DNA from: JBBSQE01 sp038258095
GTDB lineage: Bacteria > Actinomycetota > Thermoleophilia > Solirubrobacterales > 70-9
Direction: 5' to 3'
NCBI GenBank assembly: GCA_038258095.1
Contig: JBBSQE010000007.1
Coordinates: forward strand, 1 to 36,928
DNA: 36,928 bases
The translations under genes were made by a program, and so were the position numbers. Shown here in pieces: positions 15,920 to 23,318 of the stretch (position 1 is the stretch's first letter; every line of letters begins with the position of its first letter). The notes under the pieces were generated by a model. The model saw only the letters and a list, made by a program, of their open reading frames with translations, was not told the origin of the DNA and did not search any database.

Positions 15920-16876
15920 GTGCCAAGCGCTCGAGCCAGGATGGTCAACGCCGCCTACCGCGCCTTCCTGAAGCCGGTGCTACGCCGCGATCCCGACATC
16001 GACCGCATCCGCGGCCATCTCGACCGGCTGGCGCCGTTCGCCGGACGCCCGCCCGCCGGCACGAACATCGAGGCGGTGGATCTCGGGGCGTTCGAGGCCG
16101 AGCGAATCCTCGCCGCGGGGGCGAACCCGCGACGGTTTCTTCTCTACATCCCCGGGGGCGCGTTCGTGTTGCGCTCGCGGTCGATCCACCGCGGGCTCGC
16201 GGCCCGGCTCGGCCAGGAGGCTGGGGTCGCTTCCCTCCTCGCCTTCTACCGCCTCGCCTCCGAGCATCCGTTTCCGGCGGCGCTCGATGATTGCCTGACG
16301 GCCTACGGCCAGCTGCGCGCGTTGGGCGTTCCCGAGACCAACATCGTCTTCGCCGGGGACTCGTCCGGTGGGTGCCTGGCTCTGGCAGCGATGATGGCCC
16401 TGCGCGATCAGGGGAAGCCGCTGCCGGCGGGCGCCGTCCTGCTCTCCCCGGTCACGGACCTGCGAGACCACCGCCTCGGCTCGCGCACCGACAACGCCGG
16501 GTCCGACTCGATGCTGACGATGGACGCAACCGAGGACCTCCACGGCTGGTACGTCAGCGGCGCGACCGAGATGCTGTCGAACCCGCTCGTTTCGCCGGTG
16601 CTCGGAGATCTGAGCGGGCCTCCCCCGCTCCTCTTCCAGGTCAGCAACGCGGAGATCCTGCTCGACGACAGCCTCATCGCGGCGGAGCGCGCGCGCTCCG
16701 CCGGCGTGGAATGCAAGGTCGAGGTCGTCGAGGGCGTGCCGCACGTCTGGCACGCGATCCCCCACCTTCCGGAATCCAAGTGGGCGTTCGCCGGCATCGG
16801 CGAGTTCGTCCGCGACGCAATGGCTGGCGCCCGCGCGCGCCAGCGAGAGGAGCAGGTATGCACTACGCCGACGTGA
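15920..16876 (+). CDS. HSL-type alpha/beta-hydrolase (esterase/lipase)
   Basis: 318 residues, GTG start (an ATG 21 bases later is possible). The fold is that of the hormone-sensitive-lipase family: nucleophile elbow GDSSGG (Ser148), the acid in a QVSNAEILLDD segment, and the catalytic His in GVPHVWHAIP. The oxyanion motif, usually HGGG, reads IPGGAFV, so the His is replaced by Pro while the two oxyanion glycines remain; some family members tolerate this. No signal peptide, so it is cytosolic. It overlaps the acyl-CoA synthetase gene by 19 bp and sits in the WS/DGAT operon, where it may hydrolyse storage esters or an ester substrate and feed the released acid to the next enzyme. Confidence 0.88.
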   Translation: MPSARARMVNAAYRAFLKPVLRRDPDIDRIRGHLDRLAPFAGRPPAGTNIEAVDLGAFEAERILAAGANPRRFLLYIPGGAFVLRSRSIHRGLAARLGQEAGVASLLAFYRLASEHPFPAALDDCLTAYGQLRALGVPETNIVFAGDSSGGCLALAAMMALRDQGKPLPAGAVLLSPVTDLRDHRLGSRTDNAGSDSMLTMDATEDLHGWYVSGATEMLSNPLVSPVLGDLSGPPPLLFQVSNAEILLDDSLIAAERARSAGVECKVEVVEGVPHVWHAIPHLPESKWAFAGIGEFVRDAMAGARARQREEQVCTTPT

Positions 16877-18474
16877 TCGAAGGTTACGCGGACCGAGCCG
16901 GAGAGCGGACCGCTCTGATCCACGGGGAGACCAGGCGGACCTGGGCAGAGTTCGAGGACCGCGCGGCCCAACTGGCCGGCGCGCTCGGCGAGGCCGGCCT
17001 CGAGCCCGACTCCAAGGTCTCGCTGCTGCTCTACAACGGCCCCGAGTACTACGAGTCGTTCCTCGCCGCGCTGAAGGGGCGGATGGTGCCGATCAACGTC
17101 AACTACCGCTACGTCGACGACGAACTGGTCTACCTGCTCGAGGACTCCGACTCAGAGGCCCTGATCTTCCACGCGTCGTTGGGCGAGACCGTCGCGCGCA
17201 TCGCGGACCGAGTGCCGGCACTGAAGCTGCTGGTCGAGGTTGACGACGGCCCGTCCGCCGTGCCCGGCGCGGAGCCTTACGAGGAACTGCTCGGACGCAC
17301 CGAGCCGGCGCCCCGGATCGAGCGGCAGGCCGACGATCCGGTGGTGATCTACACCGGCGGGACGACCGGGATGCCCAAGGGGGTCATCTACGACATCGGC
17401 GACTGGACGGCGGGCCTGCTCGAGCTGGCGCCGATCATGCTCGGGACCCCGCCGCCGCCGGATGACCTCGACGGCGTGATCGCCGCCGGCGTCGAGCGGA
17501 TGGCCGCGGGCGCTCCGGTGATCATGCCGTGCTCTCCGCTGATGCACACCGCGGGCCTAGGCAACAGCGTCGCGGTGCAGCTCGCCGGCGGCAGCGCGGT
17601 GACGCTGACAGGTCGCTCGCTGGACCCGGATGAGATCTGGGGCACGGTTGAGCGCGAGTCGGTCAACGTGATGGTGATCGTGGGCGACGCGTTCGCACGC
17701 CCACTCCTCGATGCGCTCGAGAGCGCGGAGAAGGCTTGGGACCTCGCCTCGCTCAAGGTGATGCTCTCCTCCGGCGTCATGTGGTCGGCCCCCGTGAAGC
17801 AGGGCCTGCTCGGGCACCTGGACGCGAACCTGATCGACGGGATCGGCGCGACCGAGGGCGCAATGGGGGTACAGCTCACCAACCGGCAGACTCCCCAGAT
17901 GGCGACTGGCTCGTTCATCAAGCTCGGGGAGACGAAGCTCTTCTCCGAGGATGGACGGGAGATCGAGGCGGGCTCGGACGAGCCGGGCCTGATCGCCGCC
18001 GGGGGGAAGCTGATCCCCCGCGGCTACTACAAGGACCCGGGGAAGTCGGCGAAGGTCTTCCGGGAGATCGACGGCAAGCGCTACGCATTCATCGGCGACT
18101 GGGGCAAGCTCGAGGAGGACGGCACGCTCGTCCTGCTGGGGCGCGGTTCGGGCTGCATCAACACCGCCGGCGAGAAGGTCTACCCGGAGGAGGTCGAGGA
18201 GGCGATCAAGACGAACGACAGGATCGCCGACGCCCTCGTCGTGGGGATCCCCGACGAGCGCTTCGGCCAGAAGGTCGCGGCGGTGGTCGCCCCCGCCGAG
18301 CCCGATGGCGAGGTCTCCGATCTCGTCGCGGATCACGTCAAGGCCGCGCTGGCGGGCTACAAGCGCCCCCGAACCGTGGTCCAGGTCGAGGAGATCAAGC
18401 GCGCCCCCAACGGAAAGCCCGACTACGACTGGGCCAAGGGGATCATCACGGAATCGGAGAAGGCGAATGTCTGA
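16858..18474 (+). CDS. AMP-forming acyl-CoA synthetase (FadD-like)
   Basis: 538 residues. The ANL-family P-loop IYTGGTTGMPKG starts near residue 165, the motif GIGATEGAMG corresponds to the A5 adenine site, IGDWGKLEEDG to the A7 aspartate, and GRGSGCINTAGEKVYPEEVE to the hinge and A8 loop; the catalytic Lys is in KRAPNGKPDYDW near the C-terminus. It adenylates a carboxylic acid and then makes the CoA thioester. AGGAG stands just before the ATG at 16858. An insertion of about 30 residues after the P-loop (TPPPPDDLDGVIAAG) is typical of FadD3/FadD19-like enzymes that act on steroid side-chain or other bulky acids, so a cyclic or branched substrate is possible. It overlaps the next gene by 8 bp. 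Confidence 0.92.
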   Translation: MHYADVIEGYADRAGERTALIHGETRRTWAEFEDRAAQLAGALGEAGLEPDSKVSLLLYNGPEYYESFLAALKGRMVPINVNYRYVDDELVYLLEDSDSEALIFHASLGETVARIADRVPALKLLVEVDDGPSAVPGAEPYEELLGRTEPAPRIERQADDPVVIYTGGTTGMPKGVIYDIGDWTAGLLELAPIMLGTPPPPDDLDGVIAAGVERMAAGAPVIMPCSPLMHTAGLGNSVAVQLAGGSAVTLTGRSLDPDEIWGTVERESVNVMVIVGDAFARPLLDALESAEKAWDLASLKVMLSSGVMWSAPVKQGLLGHLDANLIDGIGATEGAMGVQLTNRQTPQMATGSFIKLGETKLFSEDGREIEAGSDEPGLIAAGGKLIPRGYYKDPGKSAKVFREIDGKRYAFIGDWGKLEEDGTLVLLGRGSGCINTAGEKVYPEEVEEAIKTNDRIADALVVGIPDERFGQKVAAVVAPAEPDGEVSDLVADHVKAALAGYKRPRTVVQVEEIKRAPNGKPDYDWAKGIITESEKANV

Positions 18475-19488
18475 GGAATCGCTGACCGTTGCCGTCACCG
18501 GGCCCACGGGTGAGATCGGCCGGTCCGTGCTGGCCGCCCTCAAGGACTCCGTGCGCGTCGGCCGCTGCTGGGCATGGCCCGCCGGCCTTTCGACCCGGCC
18601 GAGCACGGATGGTCGAAGACGGAATACCGCCAGGGGGACGTCCTCGACCGCGCGACGGTCGACGATCTGCTCGCCGACGCCGATGTCGTCGTACACCTCG
18701 CCTTCATCATTTTCGGCGACGACCGCGAGGAGACGCGGCGGGTCAACCTCGAGGGAACCCGCAATGTGTTCGAGGCCGCTGTCGCCGCGGGCACCAAGCG
18801 GTTGGTCTACACGTCGTCGGTGGCCGCCTACGGGTTCTCAACCGAGAACCCGGAGATCCTCACCGAGGACGTCGCCCCGCAGGGGACGGACGAGTTCTAC
18901 TACTCGGCTCAGAAGGCGGAGATGGAGTCGCTGTTGCACGAGCTCCTCGACGACACCGAGGTCGAGACATACGTCATCCGGCCCTGCATCGTCGGCGGCC
19001 CGGATGCGCCCGCACTCATCAACGACGTCGTCAAGACGTTTCAGATCGGAGGTCGCTTTCGGCTCGAACGGGATCTGGTCAGGGCCATCCCGGGGGCCTC
19101 GCCGGTCCTGCCCGACCCGGGAACGGAGTTCGACCTCGTCCACCACGACGACTGCGCCACGGCGATCGTCGCGACGATCGAGGGTCGCGGGACACCGGGT
19201 ATCTACAACGTCGCCGGCTCGGGGACGATCGACATGGCCGCCATCGCCGACGAGCTCGGCTGGCGCACCGTCCCGATGCCGTCCCTCGCCGTGAGGGGAA
19301 CAACCGAGCTGGTGAAGCGCCTGGGAAGCCTGCTGCCGCAGGATCTCGCGTGGGTCAATGTGGCACGGCGCTCGGTGGTGATGGACACCAACAAGGCCCG
19401 GGACGAGCTGGAGTGGGAGCCCCGCTACGACGCCGGCGAGGTGCTGCGGCAGACGGTTGCCGGCGCCCGTGAGGCCGGGATCGTGTGA
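18467..19488 (+). pseudogene. NAD-dependent epimerase/3-beta-HSD-like dehydrogenase, frameshifted
   Basis: An extended short-chain dehydrogenase of about 340 residues, read in two frames. Frame one starts at ATG 18467 with the Rossmann motif AVTGPTGEIGRSV. Frame two, from about 18566, continues with LGMARRPFDPAEHGWSKTEY, then VVHLAFIIFG, VYTSSVAAYG and the catalytic YSAQK. Only one C is missing in GGCCGCTG near 18565; with it, RVGRLLGMARR is restored. The downstream ATG at 18574 would give a 304-residue protein without the dinucleotide-binding glycines. Given equal lesions elsewhere this may be an assembly error. The enzyme would oxidise a hydroxyl group or reduce a ketone on a lipid-like or sterol-like substrate. 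It is the last gene of the WS/DGAT run. Confidence 0.82.
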
Positions 19489-19503
19489 GTGCCGAAATCG
19501 CTA

Positions 19504-19532
19504 TTGACATCGTGTCATTAGTGTGGTGAGAT
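19504..19532 (+). promoter_or_regulatory. Promoter with embedded operator, leaderless geometry
   Basis: TTGACA (19504-19509), 17-bp spacer, TGAGAT (19527-19532). The perfect palindrome TGACA-TCG-TGTCA (19505-19517) overlaps the -35 box. The predicted transcription start is near 19539-19540, at the ATG of the following gene, which suggests a leaderless mRNA. Confidence 0.6.
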
Positions 19533-19539
19533 GACTGAC

Positions 19540-20679
19540 ATGTCCAGGATCGTCCTCTTCGGCGCCACCGGCTACACCGGCCGGCTGACGGCCGAGGCCA
19601 TGCTGAGCCGAGGCGTGCGCCCGGTCCTGGCGGGCCGCAGCGCCGAGCGCCTGGACGCGCTCGCCGCCGAGTTGGGAGGCACGATGGAGACGGCAGTCGC
19701 CGACGTCGAACGACCGGAGTCCATCCGGGCTCTGCTCAGTCCTGGCGATGTGCTGCTGACGACCGTCGGGCCGTTCGCCCGCTTCGGCGCGCCGGCCGTG
19801 GAGGCAGCGATCGCCGCCGGCGCCACGTACATCGATTCCACGGGCGAGAGCGGGTTCATCCGCGACGTGTTCGAGCGCCGGGACGCGCCAGCCAAGAAGC
19901 AGGATGTGGCGCTATTGACGGCCATGGGGTACGACTGGGTGCCTGGCAACCTCGCGGGTGCCGTCGCGCTCGCAGAGGCGGGCGAGCGGGCGACACGCGT
20001 CGAGTTCGGATACTTCATGACCGGAGCATCGCTGGGAGACGCGCTCAGCGGTGGCACCCAGGCCTCCGCCGCCGGGGCGTTGATGTCGCCCGGCTACGAG
20101 CTGCGTGACGGCCGAATCGCGACCGAGCGCACGGGGAGGAAGCTGAAGCGCTTCGACGTCGACGGAACCGCTCGCCCGGCCATCTCCGTGGGCTCCACCG
20201 AGCAATTCACCCTGCCGCGCTTCCAGCCCGGGCTCGAGGAGGTCGACGTCTACCTCGGCTGGTTCGGCGGGCTTTCGCGCCCGATGCAGGCCGGGAGCCT
20301 TGTGTTCAGCGGCCTCCGGCGCATCCCGGGGGCGGCGCGGGGGTTCGGGGCCCTGACGGCGCGCTTCGTGAAGGGATCCACCGGTGGGCCGGACGCGGAG
20401 ACCCGCGCCGGCAGCGGTTCGCACATCGTCGCCCGCGCTCTGGACCGGTCGGGGGCGCTCCTGGCCGAGGCCCGCGTCACCGGCGTCAACGCCTACAGCT
20501 TCACCGGGAAGATGCTGGCGTGGGCGGCGGACCGGGCCGAGCAGGGCGCGGTTGAGGGCGCCGGTGCCCTCGGCCCCGTGGAGGCCTTCGGCCTTGACGA
20601 GCTCAAACAGGGGTGTGAGGAGGCCGGATTCACGGTCCGCTCCACCATCGAAACCGACTATCAGCCGGCCCCCGCCTGA
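19540..20679 (+). CDS. Saccharopine dehydrogenase-like NADP-binding oxidoreductase
   Basis: 379 residues from this ATG (382 from an in-frame ATG at 19531). The N-terminal Rossmann motif IVLFGATGYTGRLTAEAML is of the saccharopine-dehydrogenase/trans-acting enoyl-reductase type, followed by VLAGRSAERL, TTVGPFARFGAPAVEAAIAAG and YIDSTGES, which are hallmarks of this group. True saccharopine dehydrogenases are rare in this form; the actinobacterial relatives work on lipid intermediates as reductases with polyketide or acyl partners. The start is chosen because the promoter places the transcript's 5' end at this ATG; 19531 would overlap the -10 box. It heads a three-gene run with the NTF2 protein and TetR. 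Confidence 0.85.
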   Translation: MSRIVLFGATGYTGRLTAEAMLSRGVRPVLAGRSAERLDALAAELGGTMETAVADVERPESIRALLSPGDVLLTTVGPFARFGAPAVEAAIAAGATYIDSTGESGFIRDVFERRDAPAKKQDVALLTAMGYDWVPGNLAGAVALAEAGERATRVEFGYFMTGASLGDALSGGTQASAAGALMSPGYELRDGRIATERTGRKLKRFDVDGTARPAISVGSTEQFTLPRFQPGLEEVDVYLGWFGGLSRPMQAGSLVFSGLRRIPGAARGFGALTARFVKGSTGGPDAETRAGSGSHIVARALDRSGALLAEARVTGVNAYSFTGKMLAWAADRAEQGAVEGAGALGPVEAFGLDELKQGCEEAGFTVRSTIETDYQPAPA

Positions 20680-20705
20680 GGGCGGAACGACCGAAAGGAA
20701 TCTGG

Positions 20706-21245
20706 ATGACCACCAAGGAGCTGCTGCGCAACGAGCCCCCTCCGACGGACCTCGAGAAGCTCGCGCGCTGGGCGTTCGGCCTCCTCGGGCGGCAGGACCT
20801 CAGTCGGGCTGAGGACATCTGGGCCCCGGAGGCGGTGGACCACTTCCTCCCGATCGGCGACGCGATCGGCCGCGATGGGATCGTCGAGTTCTTCGAGGAG
20901 ATGTTCGCAGCGCTACCCGATCTCGAGATCGAGGTTGAGCACGTCCTCGTCTCGGCGCCGTTCCTGGTCGTCCAATGGACGGGCACGGGAACGTTTGCCG
21001 GGGGCCCCTTCCAGGGCATCCGCCCGACCGGCCGCAGGGTCGAGTTCCGCGGCTGCGACGTCGTCGAGATGAGCGAGGACAACCTCGTCCTCGAGAACAC
21101 CATCTACTGGGACAACCTGGCCTTCGCACGGCAGATCGGCATGCTGCCCGCGAAGGGCTCCCTGGGCGACAGACTGATGACCCGGGCGTTCAACGGGCTC
21201 ACCTGGGTACGCACGTTTGGGGGCCGGACGCTGTCCGTATCCTGA
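20706..21245 (+). CDS. NTF2-like (SnoaL/ester-cyclase type) protein
   Basis: 179 residues. The NTF2 cone fold is shown by WAFGLLGRQDLSRAEDIWAP, then IGDAIGRDGIVEFFEEMFAA, the strand pattern DLEIEVEHVLVSAPFLVVQW, PFQGIRPTGRRVEFRGCDVV and a closing WDNLAFARQIGM segment. Related proteins are ester cyclases, epoxide hydrolases and steroid isomerases with a buried polar pocket. A C-terminal extension of about 25 residues follows the fold. It is 26 bp downstream of the reductase with AAAGGAATC before the ATG, and 5 bp before the TetR gene, so the three are one operon. Precise reaction unknown. Confidence 0.82.
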   Translation: MTTKELLRNEPPPTDLEKLARWAFGLLGRQDLSRAEDIWAPEAVDHFLPIGDAIGRDGIVEFFEEMFAALPDLEIEVEHVLVSAPFLVVQWTGTGTFAGGPFQGIRPTGRRVEFRGCDVVEMSEDNLVLENTIYWDNLAFARQIGMLPAKGSLGDRLMTRAFNGLTWVRTFGGRTLSVS

Positions 21246-21250
21246 TTCCG

Positions 21251-21892
21251 ATGGCGACCAGGACCGAAAAAGTCCCTGCACATCTCCGCGTCCGGCGCAA
21301 GCCGGAGGTGGGCGAGCGCGAGATCCTCGACGCCGCCGAGGAGATCCTCAAGAAGAAGGACTTCCGCGACCTGACGGTCGACACGGTGATGTCCGGCACC
21401 GGGATGGTGCGCTCCGCCTTCTACAACTACTTCGAGAATCGCAACCAGCTGATCATGCGGCTCCTCGAGCGGGTCGAGGGAGAGATGATGGCGGTCAGTC
21501 AGGCGTGGCTGGATCACTCCGCCGAGGATCCCATCGATGACATCACGCTGGCCCTCGAGCGGGTCGCCGAGATCTACGCCGAGCACGGGCACCTGCTGCG
21601 CGCGGTCCACGAGGCGTCCTACCACGACCGCCAGGTCGAGCGCTACTACCGGGCCGGGTTCCTTCAGAACTTCATCGACGCCGTCACCACGCGCCTCCAG
21701 GCGGAGAAGGCGGCTGGCCACACGTCGATCGAGGATCCGGAGGCGACAGCCACGGCCCTCCTGCTCATGAACGCCAACTTCTTCGTTGAGCGGCTGGGCC
21801 CCGGTTCCAACGGCGGCGGTGCCTCTCCGCGCGCTGTCGCCAGCACCCTGATAGAGATCTGGGTGCGCACGATCTACCCCACCGCCCCGTAG
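21251..21892 (+). CDS. TetR/AcrR-family transcriptional regulator
   Basis: 213 residues. Residues about 22-70 form the N-terminal helix-turn-helix: EREILDAAEEILKKKDFRDL, then TVDTVMSGTGMVRSAFYNYF and ENRNQLIMRLLE. The rest is the all-helical ligand-binding and dimer domain (EIYAEHGHLLRAVHEASYHD). TetR proteins are usually repressors released by a small ligand, often an acyl-CoA in catabolic islands. It lies in the operon started by the operator-bearing promoter at 19504, so it probably represses itself, and is the natural candidate for the TGACA-N3-TGTCA sites at 13015, 13036, 19505 and 22380. The ATG at 21251 is chosen because the HTH begins soon after; the upstream open frame runs inside the previous gene. 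Confidence 0.93.
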   Translation: MATRTEKVPAHLRVRRKPEVGEREILDAAEEILKKKDFRDLTVDTVMSGTGMVRSAFYNYFENRNQLIMRLLERVEGEMMAVSQAWLDHSAEDPIDDITLALERVAEIYAEHGHLLRAVHEASYHDRQVERYYRAGFLQNFIDAVTTRLQAEKAAGHTSIEDPEATATALLLMNANFFVERLGPGSNGGGASPRAVASTLIEIWVRTIYPTAP

Positions 21893-21909
21893 GGCTCCTC
21901 CGCGGCTGT

Positions 21910-22308
21910 CTACTCCTGCCGCCCGGCGGCTTTCAGGGCTTCGGTTTCGTTCTCGTAGTTGCGCATGCGGACGATCATGCCTCCCTGAATCTCTGCCAGG
22001 AGGGCCCATTTTAGTTCGCCGGCGGTGTGCGCCTGCCGGCCACGGGCGGTGACGCGGAGGGGAACGACGACCCGCTGCCCGGCGTCGATGAGCGTCTCCG
22101 GCTCGAGCTGAACGTCCTCCCAGGCAGCCGTGGCTTTCCGGACGTACTTACGGACCCCTTCATGTCCCTCGTATGTGCCCGCCTCCAGGTAGGCCTTGGT
22201 GGTGGTCCACTCGATCTCCGGGTCGAGCAGGTGCATCGACTCCTCCAAGCCGCCCCGGTTGAATGCGTCGATCCACTCGCGCACGATCTCGACGTTCTCC
22301 TGCGACAT
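21910..22308 (-). CDS. SnoaL-like/NTF2-fold protein
   Basis: 132 residues beginning MSQENVEIVREWIDAFNRGG, the standard opening of the large actinobacterial SnoaL-like family. LLDPEIEWTT, GTYEGHEGVRKYVRK and VVPLRVTARGRQ mark the strands of the cone fold, and the C-terminus NYENETEALKAAGRQE is intact. This shows what the decayed relative at 11436-11757 should look like. A TTG 21 bases upstream extends the frame by seven residues, but homology favours this ATG. It is convergent with the TetR gene (17 bp apart) and divergent from the carboxylase operon, with its start about 70 bp from the operator at 22380. No known reaction. Confidence 0.82.
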   Translation of the reverse strand: MSQENVEIVREWIDAFNRGGLEESMHLLDPEIEWTTTKAYLEAGTYEGHEGVRKYVRKATAAWEDVQLEPETLIDAGQRVVVPLRVTARGRQAHTAGELKWALLAEIQGGMIVRMRNYENETEALKAAGRQE

Positions 22309-22378
22309 CGTCCAGGGAGTATCCCGCAAGGAGCAGGCCGCTGACGGCCAGCTGTTGCTGACGATGCGTCGTTAGTTA

Positions 22379-22407
22379 TTGACACGCTGTCAGAACTGTG
22401 CTAGGTT
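22379..22407 (+). promoter_or_regulatory. Strong promoter with operator for the carboxylase operon
   Basis: TTGACA (22379-22384), 17-bp spacer, TAGGTT (22402-22407): the best sigma-70-like promoter in the window. The perfect palindrome TGACA-CGC-TGTCA (22380-22392) covers the -35 box, so a bound TetR dimer would exclude polymerase. Expected start near 22414, about 37 bases before the SDR start codon. Confidence 0.72.
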
Positions 22408-22450
22408 CCTCTGCCAATGGGCCTTGAACACGAAAGAGCGGAGGGCTGAG

Positions 22451-23314
22451 ATGGCTGGTATGGAGGGCAAGACGGTCCTGATCACGGGTGCAGCCCGTGG
22501 GATCGGGGCCGAGACCGCGCGGCAGCTGATCGAGCGCGGCGCCACCGTCGCGCTGGTGGACCTGCGCGGTGACGAGGTCGGCGAGGTCGCGCAGCGCCTC
22601 GGCGAGCGAGCGATCCCCTTCACGGCGGACGTCTGCAACCTCGAGACGCTGGAGGCGATCGCGGATGAGGTCGAGACCCGGTTCGGCAGCCTGGATGCGG
22701 TCGTCGCCAACGCGGGCATCGCCAGGTTCGAGACGCTCACCGTGGACGACCCCGCCAACTTCCAGCGCACGATCGAGATCAACCTCTTCGGTCCGTGGAA
22801 CACCGCGCGCGCCACCCTTCCGCAGCTTCGCCGCTCGCAGGGTTACCTGCTCGTCGTCGCCTCGATCGCAGCGGTGATGCACGCGCCCATGATCGGCGCC
22901 TACGCGGCCAGCAAGGCGGGGGTCGAGGCGCTCGCCAACGCAATGCGGATCGAGCTCGAGGCCGACGGGATCGACGTCGGCGTCGCCTACTTCCCCTGGA
23001 TCGACACGCCGATGGTGCGCGAGGCCTTCGCCGATGAAATCGCGACGAAGTTCTGGACGCGCTTCACCTATCCGCTGAACCGCCGGATCCCGGTGGAGAA
23101 GGCCGGCGCGGTGATGACGGCCGGCATCGAGAAGCGCGCCCGGCGCATCTACACCCCGCGCTGGGTCCGGGCCATGCTGACGGGACGTGCGGCGCTTCCG
23201 CGCGTGCTCGAGTCGCAGCTTCGCCGCGGCAACGTCGACGAAGTGGTGCGCGAATTCGAGGCCAGTCAGGGCGAGGCCGCAGAGCGCGTCCCAAAAACGC
23301 CGGTCGGAAGCTAG
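22451..23314 (+). CDS. Short-chain dehydrogenase/reductase (SDR)
   Basis: 287 residues. Classical SDR: cofactor motif TGAARGIG (residues 12-19), Asp in VALVDLRG suggesting NAD preference, NAG in VVANAGIA, catalytic Ser138 (VASIAAV), Tyr151 and Lys155 (YAASK). GGAGGG lies five bases before the ATG. The C-terminal 60 residues (RIPVEKAGAVMTAGIEKRAR, then YTPRWVRAML) are of the type seen in longer SDRs acting on hydrophobic alcohols. It is the first gene of the carboxylase operon, 4 bp before hyuA-type gene 1. By position it is a counterpart of 1-phenylethanol dehydrogenase in acetophenone pathways and may oxidise a secondary alcohol to the ketone that is then carboxylated (inference). Confidence 0.92.
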   Translation: MAGMEGKTVLITGAARGIGAETARQLIERGATVALVDLRGDEVGEVAQRLGERAIPFTADVCNLETLEAIADEVETRFGSLDAVVANAGIARFETLTVDDPANFQRTIEINLFGPWNTARATLPQLRRSQGYLLVVASIAAVMHAPMIGAYAASKAGVEALANAMRIELEADGIDVGVAYFPWIDTPMVREAFADEIATKFWTRFTYPLNRRIPVEKAGAVMTAGIEKRARRIYTPRWVRAMLTGRAALPRVLESQLRRGNVDEVVREFEASQGEAAERVPKTPVGS

Positions 23315-23318
23315 GGCC

